Of a stretch of DNA of 38,123 bases, positions 8,772 through 16,921 are shown piece after piece. Positions within the stretch are counted from its first letter, which is position 1. Each line of letters opens with the position of its first letter. Origin of the DNA: Clostridiales bacterium (GTDB taxonomy: Bacteria; Bacillota; Clostridia; Tissierellales; GPF-1). Under the pieces are notes generated by a model. The model worked only from the letters and a program-made list of their open reading frames with translations, ran no database searches and had not been told where the DNA came from. Location: NCBI GenBank assembly GCA_013619125.1, contig JABXKS010000006.1:1-38123 (forward strand), written 5' to 3'. The position numbers and the translations under genes are program-made.

Positions 8772-8800
8772 ATTATAACCAAGGAACCGCTACCTGTCAA
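8772..8800 (-). promoter_or_regulatory. Consensus sigma-A promoter of ilvA
   Basis: Minus strand TTGACA (8795-8800), exactly 17 bases, TATAAT (8772-8777). It sits between the terminator of the sbcDC unit and the ilvA TTG start, so ilvA begins a new transcription unit. Confidence 0.93.
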
Positions 8801-8802
8801 AC

Positions 8803-8838
8803 AAAAAAAAGAGGGAAATCGCTTTTCGATTTCCCTCT
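8803..8838 (-). terminator. Terminator after the sbcD-sbcC-FAH operon
   Basis: Minus strand GAGGGAAATCG/CGATTTCCCTC stem (8811-8837) with a short A-rich loop and a following run of eight T. It is placed just past the stop of the hydrolase-family gene and just upstream of the ilvA promoter. Confidence 0.93.
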
Positions 8839-8844
8839 TCTGGA

Positions 8845-9720
8845 TTATATTCCCTGAATTAGATTCTTTAGCCATCCGATACCTTCAATCTCACAATCAA
8901 CACAATCGCCTGAATTCAATGTCTTCGGCGGTGTGAATCCCATGCCTACCCCGGCTGGCGTACCCGTTAAAATAATATCTCCAGGAAAGAGCGTGAAATT
9001 TTTCGACAAATCAGATAAAGTCGTTTCAACGGAGAAAATCAGGTTGTCCGTCTCCGATTCTTGACGCAACTCTCCATTGACAAACGAACGAATTTTTCGC
9101 TTCAAAGGAAACTCCACAGCGTCTGCCAACACCCAAAATGCGCCCATGGGGAAGGTATTGTCGATGGATTTTCCCTTCAGCCATTGCTGATGGCGTCGCT
9201 GCGCCGCGCGATCTGTCAAATCATTCACCACCGTATAGGCAAAGATATGAGACTTAGCATCCTCTGGAGCGATATTACTTCCCTCTTTTCCAATAATCAA
9301 AGCCAATTCCACTTCATAGTCCAACTCGCATCCCGAAGACAAATCCACCCGCAGGGTCTCTGCCGGTCCCATAATACGGTTCACCATCTTCCCAAAATAG
9401 ATGGGCGCAGTCGGCACTCCGTTGGCTTGCCCAGGCAATGATTTCACCTCATTGGCATGATCTGCATAGTTTTTCCCCAGACAGAGAATTCTCCGCGGCG
9501 GCTGATCAACGGGTGCCAAAAAATCTACACTCTCCAATAAATCATCTCCGGCCTCATCCAGTGCCGATTCCACTTGATCCCATGCCGAAAACGTCTCCAT
9601 TACGCCTGCTAGAGAGTCGCCTTCCATCCCGAAACGCGAGAGCCGTATGAGTCCCGTTTCCGCTTTGTTCACAACCCCCAAGAAAATTCCCTCACTCGTT
9701 CGATACCGACATAGCTTCAT
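8845..9720 (-). CDS. Fumarylacetoacetate hydrolase family protein
   Basis: A 291-aa member of the FAH/2-hydroxyhepta-2,4-diene-1,7-dioate isomerase superfamily: a short N-terminal domain (to about residue 70) and a catalytic domain with ILCLGKNYADHANEV, the acidic metal ligands in SGCELDYEVELALIIGKEG, and GDIILTGTPAGVGMGFTPPK. These enzymes cleave C-C bonds, hydrate or decarboxylate 2-keto acids with Mg2+; the exact substrate cannot be read here. The ATG lies 29 bases inside sbcC, with GGAGGAGGAG within sbcC as ribosome site, so it is translated from the sbcDC transcript. Pairing with DNA-repair genes seems positional rather than functional. Confidence 0.9.
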   Translation of the reverse strand: MKLCRYRTSEGIFLGVVNKAETGLIRLSRFGMEGDSLAGVMETFSAWDQVESALDEAGDDLLESVDFLAPVDQPPRRILCLGKNYADHANEVKSLPGQANGVPTAPIYFGKMVNRIMGPAETLRVDLSSGCELDYEVELALIIGKEGSNIAPEDAKSHIFAYTVVNDLTDRAAQRRHQQWLKGKSIDNTFPMGAFWVLADAVEFPLKRKIRSFVNGELRQESETDNLIFSVETTLSDLSKNFTLFPGDIILTGTPAGVGMGFTPPKTLNSGDCVDCEIEGIGWLKNLIQGI

Positions 9721-12331
9721 ATTCTCCTCCTCCTGGAAGATGGATGCGAATCCGACTTCCTTGTTTTCCTTTATTTTTCACGACTTCAATCCGATTGTCA
9801 ATCCGTTCTTTTAATTCCGGCACGTGGGAGATAATTCCCACCAGTCGATTTTGTTGCTTTAAATCCACCAAAACATCCACCGCTTGATCCAACGAAGCCG
9901 GATCGAGGGTACCGAAACCTTCGTCGATAAAGAGCGTCTCTAATTCAATGCCGCCGGAAAAGGCGCGCACCACATCGGAGAGAGCCAAAGCCAGAGCGAG
10001 ACTTGCCTTGAAGCTTTCTCCCCCCGACAAAGAACCCACCGGTCGTCGGTCCCCCGTGTAGAAATCAAAAACATCCAGATCCAGACCAAAACGCTTGCGT
10101 TTGTCCCTCCGCTCCTGTTGCATATGGAGTTCAAATCGCCCGTCAGTTAGCACTTGAAGCCTTTGATTGGCTACCAGCAACACCTCCTGCAGATAACGTC
10201 TAAGGACATATTGTTCAAAATCCATCCCCTTCGCATTCCGCCCCGAGGCAACATCTGACATCCAAGCCAGGGATCCGAATTCCGTTTCGATTTGTTCCAA
10301 CTCTGACGATGCAGTCTCCAGCCGTGCCAAAATCTGTTGCTCATCCTTCCAGCGGGCCATTTTTTCCGTCAAAATTCGTGTTTTTTCCTCCACAACCTGG
10401 GTCCACTCTTCCACAATCGCTTCCTGCTCAACCACGCTAATCGGCTGCGAAAATTTCGTCTTCACCTCTTCGAGGAGCAAGGCAACTTTCCGATTTGCTT
10501 CTGCCAGATCCAATTGGTATTGCTGTAATTTTCGATTCATCTTCTGGAGCGCCCCATACGATTGTTCCGCCTCCTCGTATGCCGCTACCGTAGCAAATCC
10601 GCTTTCCTTCAGTGCCTCGTCCCAAGCCTGCTGAAGACGCATGACTTCCTCCGTCAATTCCTTTTGCTGAATCTCGATTGCTTCCACTTGTCCCTTGATC
10701 CTCGCCCATTTTTCATCCATAATACGTACCATTTTCATTTTCTGCTGACCGAGTTGTTCTTCCGCCTCTAGTTCCGCGACCGAGTGTGACCCAGAATCTT
10801 CCAATCCATCCAACTGGATTTGAATTCCTTCTTCTTGGCCCTGGCACTTGGCAATTTGCTCGATCAAGGCGTGATATTCTTCCTTTATGCGATCCAAAGC
10901 CAACTCACTTTCACGAACACTTCTTTGTGCCCGCGCTTCTTCCGCGGGATCTATGGTTTGTGGCTTGGCCACATTCGGATGATGCAGACTTCCACAGACC
11001 GGACAAGGCTGATCCGCCTCAAGATCCTTGGCCAAGTGATAAGCTTTCTCCTGTTTCATAGTCTCAAGAACCAGGTTCAAATTCTTGTCAGCTTCATTTT
11101 TCCGTCTCTCGTGAACAACCATTTTTTCCTTGCTCTCTTCTATTTTCTCGCGAAGGGTTCTACTTTTCTTTTGATTCTTCGCGAATCGTTCTTCCAGTCC
11201 TTCTCTTTCCAATCGCGCTCTAAGTTTTCTCTGCACATCCTCAATGGATTGCTGGATCACATTCTGTGTCAAAAGACTCTTTCGATTCTCACGAATCTCT
11301 TCAAACTCCAGTTGAATTGCTTGAAGCCTGATTTCCACTTCTTTTTTTCTCATTTTCTCACGTGTCAGAGCTTCCTTGTTTTTTTGAATTTCCAAAGCCA
11401 TTTCTCCACGGTCGCGAACAACCGTCAGTGCTTCAATCTCTTCTCGTTTCTCCAGCAGGATTCCTTGCTGCTTTTCCCAGTTTTCCAACTCTTTTCTTAC
11501 GTGTTCCGCTTGAATCGCCAAATCACGCAGTGCTCGACTTCCCTTTAGCGTATCTCGCTCGCGGACAAGCTCTTCTTCTAGTTCATTCAAGTGATGTCGC
11601 TGCTTTTCCACATGCTCTCGAATCAGCTCCAGAGAATCCATTTCCCCTTCAGCGGCAATATCCGTTTTGCTGGATTGAATCTGCCCGAAAAGTTCCTCCA
11701 GTCGAATTTTTCTCGTCTCAATTTCTTTTCGCATTTTCGCCGTATCTTCCCGCAGTCTCCATTGAATCCATTCCATCTCGCCAGTTCGAAATAATTGCCT
11801 GAAGATATCCCGACGCTGGGTGCTGTCGGCTATTAACATCTGTCGAAACTTACCTTGCGGTAGAATCAATACTTGGGTAAACTGCTCATAAGAAAATCCC
11901 AACTTCTCTTCAACCGCCTGATTCACGCCCTGAGTCCTTGTCACTTTCGGCACCCAATGATCCGACTCCCAGACCTCAAAAACGGCTTTCGCACTTTCCA
12001 TGACCCACCCGTCTCCGCGCTTTTTTCTTCTTCTATATTCCGGACTTCGCCCTACTCGATATCGTTGGTTGTCAAGTTCAAATATCAATTGTACCTCGGT
12101 CTCTTCCGTCTCTTCTATCAGATGGCTTCTGAGGGTGTCCGGCGTTCGCCCGTCCATTCCGCTGGCCCGACCGTAAAATGCATAGGTGATCGCATCGAGA
12201 ACGCTCGTTTTCCCCGCACCGGTCGTTCCGTGAATCAACAGAATCGGTGCCGCTTGAAAGGGCTGAAAATCAATTTTCGTTCGCTTTGCAAAAGGTCCGA
12301 ATCCAATCATGTCCAGTTCAATCAGCTTCAT
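9692..12331 (-). CDS. sbcC: Exonuclease SbcC (Rad50-like ATPase)
   Basis: ATPase subunit of the SbcCD nuclease that opens hairpins and blocked DNA ends. The 879-aa chain has the N-terminal Walker A GTTGAGKTS (residues 35-43), two long coiled-coil arms, a zinc-hook CPVC at 443-446 (followed by GSLHHP), and a C-terminal lobe with the ABC signature SLSGGESFKASLALALALSD and Walker B LFIDEGFGTLD. It is shorter than E. coli SbcC (about 1048) because the coiled coil is shorter. The ATG overlaps the sbcD stop in ATGA; the 3' end overlaps the FAH gene. Assignment is secure. Confidence 0.96.
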   Translation of the reverse strand: MKLIELDMIGFGPFAKRTKIDFQPFQAAPILLIHGTTGAGKTSVLDAITYAFYGRASGMDGRTPDTLRSHLIEETEETEVQLIFELDNQRYRVGRSPEYRRRKKRGDGWVMESAKAVFEVWESDHWVPKVTRTQGVNQAVEEKLGFSYEQFTQVLILPQGKFRQMLIADSTQRRDIFRQLFRTGEMEWIQWRLREDTAKMRKEIETRKIRLEELFGQIQSSKTDIAAEGEMDSLELIREHVEKQRHHLNELEEELVRERDTLKGSRALRDLAIQAEHVRKELENWEKQQGILLEKREEIEALTVVRDRGEMALEIQKNKEALTREKMRKKEVEIRLQAIQLEFEEIRENRKSLLTQNVIQQSIEDVQRKLRARLEREGLEERFAKNQKKSRTLREKIEESKEKMVVHERRKNEADKNLNLVLETMKQEKAYHLAKDLEADQPCPVCGSLHHPNVAKPQTIDPAEEARAQRSVRESELALDRIKEEYHALIEQIAKCQGQEEGIQIQLDGLEDSGSHSVAELEAEEQLGQQKMKMVRIMDEKWARIKGQVEAIEIQQKELTEEVMRLQQAWDEALKESGFATVAAYEEAEQSYGALQKMNRKLQQYQLDLAEANRKVALLLEEVKTKFSQPISVVEQEAIVEEWTQVVEEKTRILTEKMARWKDEQQILARLETASSELEQIETEFGSLAWMSDVASGRNAKGMDFEQYVLRRYLQEVLLVANQRLQVLTDGRFELHMQQERRDKRKRFGLDLDVFDFYTGDRRPVGSLSGGESFKASLALALALSDVVRAFSGGIELETLFIDEGFGTLDPASLDQAVDVLVDLKQQNRLVGIISHVPELKERIDNRIEVVKNKGKQGSRIRIHLPGGGEYEAMSVSNE

Positions 12332-13461
12332 GCCTTTTCCTCCCCTTCTCGACGTTCCAAAAGCTTCTGCAGATACGTAGCTTGCGGTTCTAACAATTCT
12401 TCCCCCGTCATATCCGTAAAGAAGGAAGTAAACAAGTCATAAGGCGTTTCTGTTTTTCTCAAGGTCGTCTCCGAGTCCTCGAATTTAGTTTCTCCGACTT
12501 GTGCCCGCTCTACCCGCAGGGTGTTGGGGAATCGTTCCCGCAGTTTTCCCATCAAATCTAAAATCACTTCCCTGTTTTGTATCCGAACGCACAGGTAATC
12601 GTCCGAAGGAGGAAGAGCCAATACTTCCTCTAATCTTCCCTCAATCACACGCAAGGTTTTCTCCGGTTTGATCTCCCTTCGCTCTCGCTCGAAAGAACCA
12701 TGATCCCCAAGATACAAGATCTCAACCGAAGGCACACGTCCCGCTTCCGAAAAAGAATAGGGATATAAGGCTCCGGAATATCGGATATGATCGTTCCCGA
12801 TTCGCTGCGCGCGATGCAGATGCCCCAAAGCGACATAATCAAAGTCCTCAAATACTTCATAGGGAATCGCCTGACTCCCGCCGACACTTAAAGGCCGTTC
12901 GGAATCACTGACGGATCCCCCCAATAAAAACTCATGCGCCAACAATAAATGAAAGGCTTTTGGATTCCATTCTTTTTGAATCTGTTCCACCGCCTGGCGT
13001 AATAGAACTTCTCTTGACCGTTCCTCGGGTTGTTTTAATATTTCACGTAAAAAAGCCGTATCCAAGTACGGCAAAAAATACACTTGAATCCCTTCTTCAC
13101 CATGGATGAGTTCCAAAGGGTCAAAAAAACGAGAAAAATCTCCCAATATACTCACTCGCTGTTTTTCCAAGAATCGATTCCCAAAAGACAGGCGAACTGC
13201 GCTGTCATGGTTACCCGCAATAACAAAAACCTGAATCCCCAGGTCCTCTACCCATTCTTCCAAAACAGATTCCCATACGACAATTGCTTCCACAGGGGGA
13301 ATGGCTCGATCAAAAAGATCCCCGCTGATCATGACAAAATCAATGGATTCCTCTTTAATCAATTGCGTGATTCCTTCAATCTGTTTTCGCTGTTCCGGTA
13401 AAAAAGAGTGCCCGTGCACCATCTTGCCTAAATGCCAATCCGCTGTATGTATGCCCTTCAT
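12328..13461 (-). CDS. sbcD: Exonuclease SbcD (Mre11-like phosphoesterase)
   Basis: Nuclease subunit that pairs with SbcC. Metallophosphoesterase motifs are all present: HTADWHLGK near the N-terminus, SGDLFDR, AGNHDS and, further on, LLAHEFLLGG and VALGHLHRAQ. About 377 aa, normal for SbcD, with a C-terminal capping domain. Two nearby ATGs are possible (13467 and 13461); 13461 is preferred because GGAGGG is then about seven bases upstream, while at 13467 it would touch the start codon. A -10 box TATAAT (13483-13488, minus) lies just upstream. Overlaps sbcC by ATGA. Confidence 0.95.
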   Translation of the reverse strand: MKGIHTADWHLGKMVHGHSFLPEQRKQIEGITQLIKEESIDFVMISGDLFDRAIPPVEAIVVWESVLEEWVEDLGIQVFVIAGNHDSAVRLSFGNRFLEKQRVSILGDFSRFFDPLELIHGEEGIQVYFLPYLDTAFLREILKQPEERSREVLLRQAVEQIQKEWNPKAFHLLLAHEFLLGGSVSDSERPLSVGGSQAIPYEVFEDFDYVALGHLHRAQRIGNDHIRYSGALYPYSFSEAGRVPSVEILYLGDHGSFERERREIKPEKTLRVIEGRLEEVLALPPSDDYLCVRIQNREVILDLMGKLRERFPNTLRVERAQVGETKFEDSETTLRKTETPYDLFTSFFTDMTGEELLEPQATYLQKLLERREGEEKA

Positions 13462-13482
13462 GCTCATCCCTCCATACCATTT

Positions 13483-13522
13483 ATTATAGCCTATTGCGAA
13501 AGAAAGTGGGATGGATTATAAT
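13483..13522. promoter_or_regulatory. Divergent promoter region of sbcD and the HTH-PsuK gene
   Basis: Plus strand: TTGCGA (13494-13499), 17-base spacer, TATAAT (13517-13522), reading toward the kinase. Minus strand: TATAAT (13483-13488) reading toward sbcD with a poor -35. The two promoters face away and their regions overlap, so they may interfere. Confidence 0.75.
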
Positions 13523-13538
13523 AAAAGCATCTAGTCAC

Positions 13539-13557
13539 ATGTTTATAGACTAAACAT
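13539..13557. promoter_or_regulatory. Inverted repeat downstream of the psuK promoter, candidate operator
   Basis: Perfect 7-bp arms ATGTTTA and TAAACAT separated by TAGAC, placed 17 bases after the -10 and just before the ribosome site. A similar TATGTTTATA sits at the same place before the second, broken kinase gene. The kinase carries an HTH, so self-regulation is possible. Confidence 0.5.
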
Positions 13558-13576
13558 CTTATAAGGAGGCAACGTT

Positions 13577-14674
13577 TTGACGAAACGAGAAAGGCAAATT
13601 CTAAAACTGATTGAAGAGAATCCTATGATTATGCAAAAAGATTTGGCACAGCGATTGCAGATCACACGATCCTCTGTAGCAGTCCATATCCGCAACCTCA
13701 CAATAAAAGGGTATGTAAAAGGAAAAGGCTATGTCTTGGAGCAGGATCATTATGTAACAATTGTCGGTTCTTCCAATGTAGACATTCAAGGTTTTTCCAA
13801 TCACAAAGTCGTCAACAGCGACTCAAACATCGGACAAATTCGGTTAAGCATGGGTGGCGTAGGGCGTAATGTAACGGAAAACTTGATCCGTTTGGGTCAA
13901 GAGGCGAAACTGATCTCTGTAACGGGTGGAGATCAAAACAGCAGCTATCTACTCAATGAATGCAATCAAATCGGTATCGACACCAGTCATTTTCTGATTG
14001 TGGAAAACAAGAACGCTTCTACTTATATGGCGATCTTGAATGAACAAAGAGAAATGTTGCTGGCTGTCAATGATATGAGCGTGATGGATGAAATGACGCC
14101 GGAATTTATTCGAAGCAAAACGAGTTATATCAAACATTCCAATATTCTCTTTCTGGATACGGGGCTTTCTTCAACAATTATTGATATGCTCTTTGCTGAA
14201 TATCCCACAAGCAACTTTTTTGTGGATGCCGTAAGCGTCAATCGCGCGCCTCGAATCATCAAGCACCTAAGCAAGATTCACACCCTGAAGTGCAATGCTT
14301 TGGAGGCTGCCTTTTTGGCGGATATGACCATTCGAACCATGAAGGACGCACAAAAAGCCGCAGACATCATTCTTGAAAAAGGGGTGAAGCGTGTCTTTAT
14401 CACCTTCGGAGCCAAGGGCGTATTCAGAAAAGCCAGCTACGATGATCTGCAGCTTGGATGGGTACGCGCCAAGGCGGAACATATCGGGAGTGTCACCGGT
14501 GCTGGAGATGCCTTTATGGCGGGTGTCATCTATGGTACAATCAAATGCATGCGCGAAGATCAGATCCCAAAATTTGCAACCGCGCTATCTGTTCTGACCC
14601 TAGAAGCAGAGCAAACAGTCAACCCACAAGTCACGTACGACAGAACCTATCAAAAAATGAGAGAATTATTTTAA
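13577..14674 (+). CDS. psuK: Pseudouridine kinase with N-terminal HTH domain
   Basis: PfkB-family kinase that phosphorylates pseudouridine to its 5'-phosphate, the substrate of PsuG encoded next. 365 aa: residues 1-55 form a winged helix-turn-helix (QKDLAQRLQITRSSVAVHIRNL), then the kinase domain starting VTIVGSSNVDIQGFSN, with SDSNIGQIRLSMGGVGRNVTENLIRLG, the substrate-site block of PsuK, and the catalytic GAGDAFMAGVIYG near the C-terminus. The HTH suggests it also binds DNA, perhaps its own operator. Start is TTG at 13577 with TAAGGAGG upstream; it gives the same MTxRERQ beginning as the second copy at 15804. psuG starts 12 bases after its stop. Confidence 0.9.
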   Translation: MTKRERQILKLIEENPMIMQKDLAQRLQITRSSVAVHIRNLTIKGYVKGKGYVLEQDHYVTIVGSSNVDIQGFSNHKVVNSDSNIGQIRLSMGGVGRNVTENLIRLGQEAKLISVTGGDQNSSYLLNECNQIGIDTSHFLIVENKNASTYMAILNEQREMLLAVNDMSVMDEMTPEFIRSKTSYIKHSNILFLDTGLSSTIIDMLFAEYPTSNFFVDAVSVNRAPRIIKHLSKIHTLKCNALEAAFLADMTIRTMKDAQKAADIILEKGVKRVFITFGAKGVFRKASYDDLQLGWVRAKAEHIGSVTGAGDAFMAGVIYGTIKCMREDQIPKFATALSVLTLEAEQTVNPQVTYDRTYQKMRELF

Positions 14675-14686
14675 GGAGAGAAAAAA

Positions 14687-15607
14687 ATGAATGAAAAACT
14701 TATGAAATACATCGATATCCTTCCGGAGATCCAAGAAGCCCTAAATGAAGGCAAACCGGTCGTTGCTCTTGAATCAACGATCATTTCCCACGGAATGGAA
14801 TACCCGCAAAACGTGGAATGTGCACGCCGCTGCGAAGAAATTATCCGAGAAGAAGGCGCCGTTCCCGCAACCATTGCCATTATCCAAGGTCGAATTAAGG
14901 TAGGTCTTTCCTATGATGAGCTGGAGTACTTCGGCACAGAAAAAGGAATCCGCAAAGTAAGTCGCCGCGATCTCGCCATGGTTGTTGCCAACGGAAAAGA
15001 CGGCGCCACAACGGTAGCCGGCACCATGATCATCAGTGAAATGGTGGGCATTTCAATTTTCGCAACCGGAGGCGTTGGCGGCGTACACCGCAAGGCGCAA
15101 GAAACCTTTGATATTTCAGCCGATTTGGAAGAGTTGTCAAAAACAAGCGTTGCAGTTGTCTGCGCGGGTGTAAAATCCATCCTCGACATCGGTCTTACCT
15201 TGGAGGTATTGGAAACAAAAGGCGTGCCGGTCATCGGATATGGCACAGACGATTTCCCAGCCTTCTATACTCGTTCCAGTGGATTTGGGGTCGACGAGCG
15301 TATGGATGATCCAGAAACCGTTGCCACTTTTCTTTCAGCCAAATGGAATTTAGGAATCAACGGTGGCGTCATTGTCGCCAATCCAATCCCGGTTGCCGCT
15401 GAAATGGATGAAGCCTATATCGCTGCCGAGATCGAAAAAGCCTTGGTAAAGTCCGAGAATGATGGAATCAAAGGCAAGGATGTAACACCATATCTTTTGA
15501 AGCATTTATTTGGAGCAACCGAGGGGAAAAGCCTGGCTTCCAATTTGGAATTGGTCTACAACAATGCGCGCATTGGCGCTAAGATTGCAAAAGCATTCTC
15601 AAAATAA
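14687..15607 (+). CDS. psuG: Pseudouridine-5'-phosphate glycosidase
   Basis: Splits the C-C glycosidic bond of pseudouridine 5'-phosphate to uracil and ribose 5-phosphate, using Mn2+ and a catalytic lysine. 306 aa, the usual size. Motifs: VALESTIISHGMEYPQN, ATIAIIQGRIKVGL, GATTVAGTM, IFATGGVGGVHR, VVCAGVKSILDIGLTLEVLET (catalytic lysine region) and GYGTDDFPAFY. It follows the HTH-PsuK gene closely with TAAGGAG as ribosome site, forming a two-gene pseudouridine salvage operon closed by a terminator at 15625-15654. Confidence 0.97.
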   Translation: MNEKLMKYIDILPEIQEALNEGKPVVALESTIISHGMEYPQNVECARRCEEIIREEGAVPATIAIIQGRIKVGLSYDELEYFGTEKGIRKVSRRDLAMVVANGKDGATTVAGTMIISEMVGISIFATGGVGGVHRKAQETFDISADLEELSKTSVAVVCAGVKSILDIGLTLEVLETKGVPVIGYGTDDFPAFYTRSSGFGVDERMDDPETVATFLSAKWNLGINGGVIVANPIPVAAEMDEAYIAAEIEKALVKSENDGIKGKDVTPYLLKHLFGATEGKSLASNLELVYNNARIGAKIAKAFSK

Positions 15608-15624
15608 GAGCATTGAGCGTTCAC

Positions 15625-15654
15625 CAAGAGCCCGCTAGGGCTCTTGTTTTTTTG
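15625..15654 (+). terminator. Terminator after psuG
   Basis: Stem CAAGAGCCC/GGGCTCTTG (15625-15646) with loop GCTA, followed by eight T. Confidence 0.93.
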
Positions 15655-15688
15655 TTTAGAAGTTTTCCCCTGTATTTGGTTTAGATAA

Positions 15689-15749
15689 ATATGAATAATT
15701 CAAAAACATATTCATATTCCTTGCACGAATTTATTCGGTGGGGTATAAT
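15689..15749 (+). promoter_or_regulatory. Promoter and upstream inverted repeat of the second HTH-kinase gene
   Basis: TTGCAC (15721-15726), 17-base spacer, TATAAT (15744-15749). Just upstream a perfect inverted repeat, ATATGAATA (15689-15697) and TATTCATAT (15709-15717), could be a regulator site. The promoter looks intact although the gene it serves is broken. Confidence 0.75.
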
Positions 15750-15803
15750 AATAACAGAAAATAAATAAAAACAAAAATATGTTTATAAAGAAAGAGGTGT
15801 CCT

Positions 15804-16818
15804 ATGACTAATCGTGAACGTCAATTACTTCAGTTAATTGAACAGAATCCGATGATCAAGCAGAAGGATCTCGCAGAAAAATTGGGAATCACACGATCCT
15901 CCGTTGCTGTTCATATTCGTAACCTAATGTTAAAAGGCTATATCAAGGGAAAAGGGTATGTTTTGGATGACAATATCTATGTTGCTGTCATCGGTGCGAC
16001 CAACTTTGATGTGCAGGGCTTCAGCAACACAGACGTCAGCTGCGGTGGCTTCAATTTTGGACAGATCAAAGAATCTGCCGGCGGTGTGGGCCGTCATCAT
16101 GGATCATTGCCACAAAGTTGGCATCTCCACTGATGATTTCCTAATCGTAGAGAACGGTCGTGCTTCTACCTATATGGCGATTTTAGATCAAAGAAATCAC
16201 CAGGTTCATGCATTTGCCGATATGAAGATCTTAGAAGAAATGACACCGGAATTTATCAATTCAAAATCACAAATTCTTCGAAATGCAAAAATCATTTCAT
16301 TGGATACCGGTTTTGATGATGGCGTGATCGACTATATCTTCCAAAACTACAAACGCAAAGAGATCTATATGTCACCAATCTCCACAGATGTTCATCAGAT
16401 CGCCGATCACTTAAATCAAATTCACACCCTTCGCATCAACGCGCGGGAAGCAGGATTGATTTTGGATCGTGAGCTGAAGACAAGAAAAGACATTATCGCC
16501 GGCGGAAAAGAAATCATCGAAAAAGGCGTTCGCCGCGTATATATCACCCATGCAGGCAAAGGCGTTTACTTCAACGACAGCCGCGCGAAAATGGAAGGAT
16601 ATATCAAAACGAATATGCTGGTTTCCAAAAGCATCAGCGGAACTGCTGACGCCTTTATGGCAGGCATCATCTTCGGTACCATCAAGGATATGAAACCTGA
16701 ATTGCTAACAAAATTTGCCATTGCCATGGCAGACTCGACAGCCAATTCGCGTGAATCCGTTAATCCGCTTCTCACCTATGACTTCGTCATGGATGCGTTG
16801 AAAGAAACCAATCTATAA
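15804..16818 (+). pseudogene. Second HTH-pseudouridine kinase, broken by internal deletion and frameshift
   Basis: Paralogue of the psuK gene at 13577. The HTH (residues 1-55) and the start of the kinase domain are intact to SAGGVGR (near 16095). The frame then changes: the rest of the kinase (HCHKVGISTDDFLIVENGRASTYMAIL onward) continues in another frame to 16818. Aligned with the intact copy, about 28-30 codons are missing at the junction (the segment matching NVTENLIRLG to SSYLLN), and the loss is not a multiple of three. The C-terminal motif reads GTADAFMAG where the intact copy has GAGDAFMAG, so the second glycine is changed as well. No active kinase is expected, but the N-terminal HTH peptide of about 109 aa could still be made. 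Confidence 0.85.
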
Positions 16819-16825
16819 AATACAA

Positions 16826-16857
16826 GCTGCTATCCGACTTTGGATAGCAGCTTTTTT
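16826..16857 (+). terminator. Terminator after the broken kinase gene
   Basis: Stem GCTGCTATCC/GGATAGCAGC (16826-16851) with a six-base loop, followed by TTTTTT. Confidence 0.93.
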
Positions 16858-16921
16858 ATAAAACGTTTATACTAATAAGTAAGAGGTTCGAACGATAATT
16901 CACACTTTAAGGGAGGGTTTT

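Noticed and set aside
10820-11548. A 242-codon plus-strand frame inside sbcC
   Set aside because: Antisense to the SbcC coiled coil; its Leu/Phe/Ser-rich product is the usual shadow of Glu/Lys-rich coding sequence.
12645-12887. Small frames inside sbcD and other genes as overlapping genes
   Set aside because: No ribosome sites, no conserved motifs, and they lie within well-supported genes.
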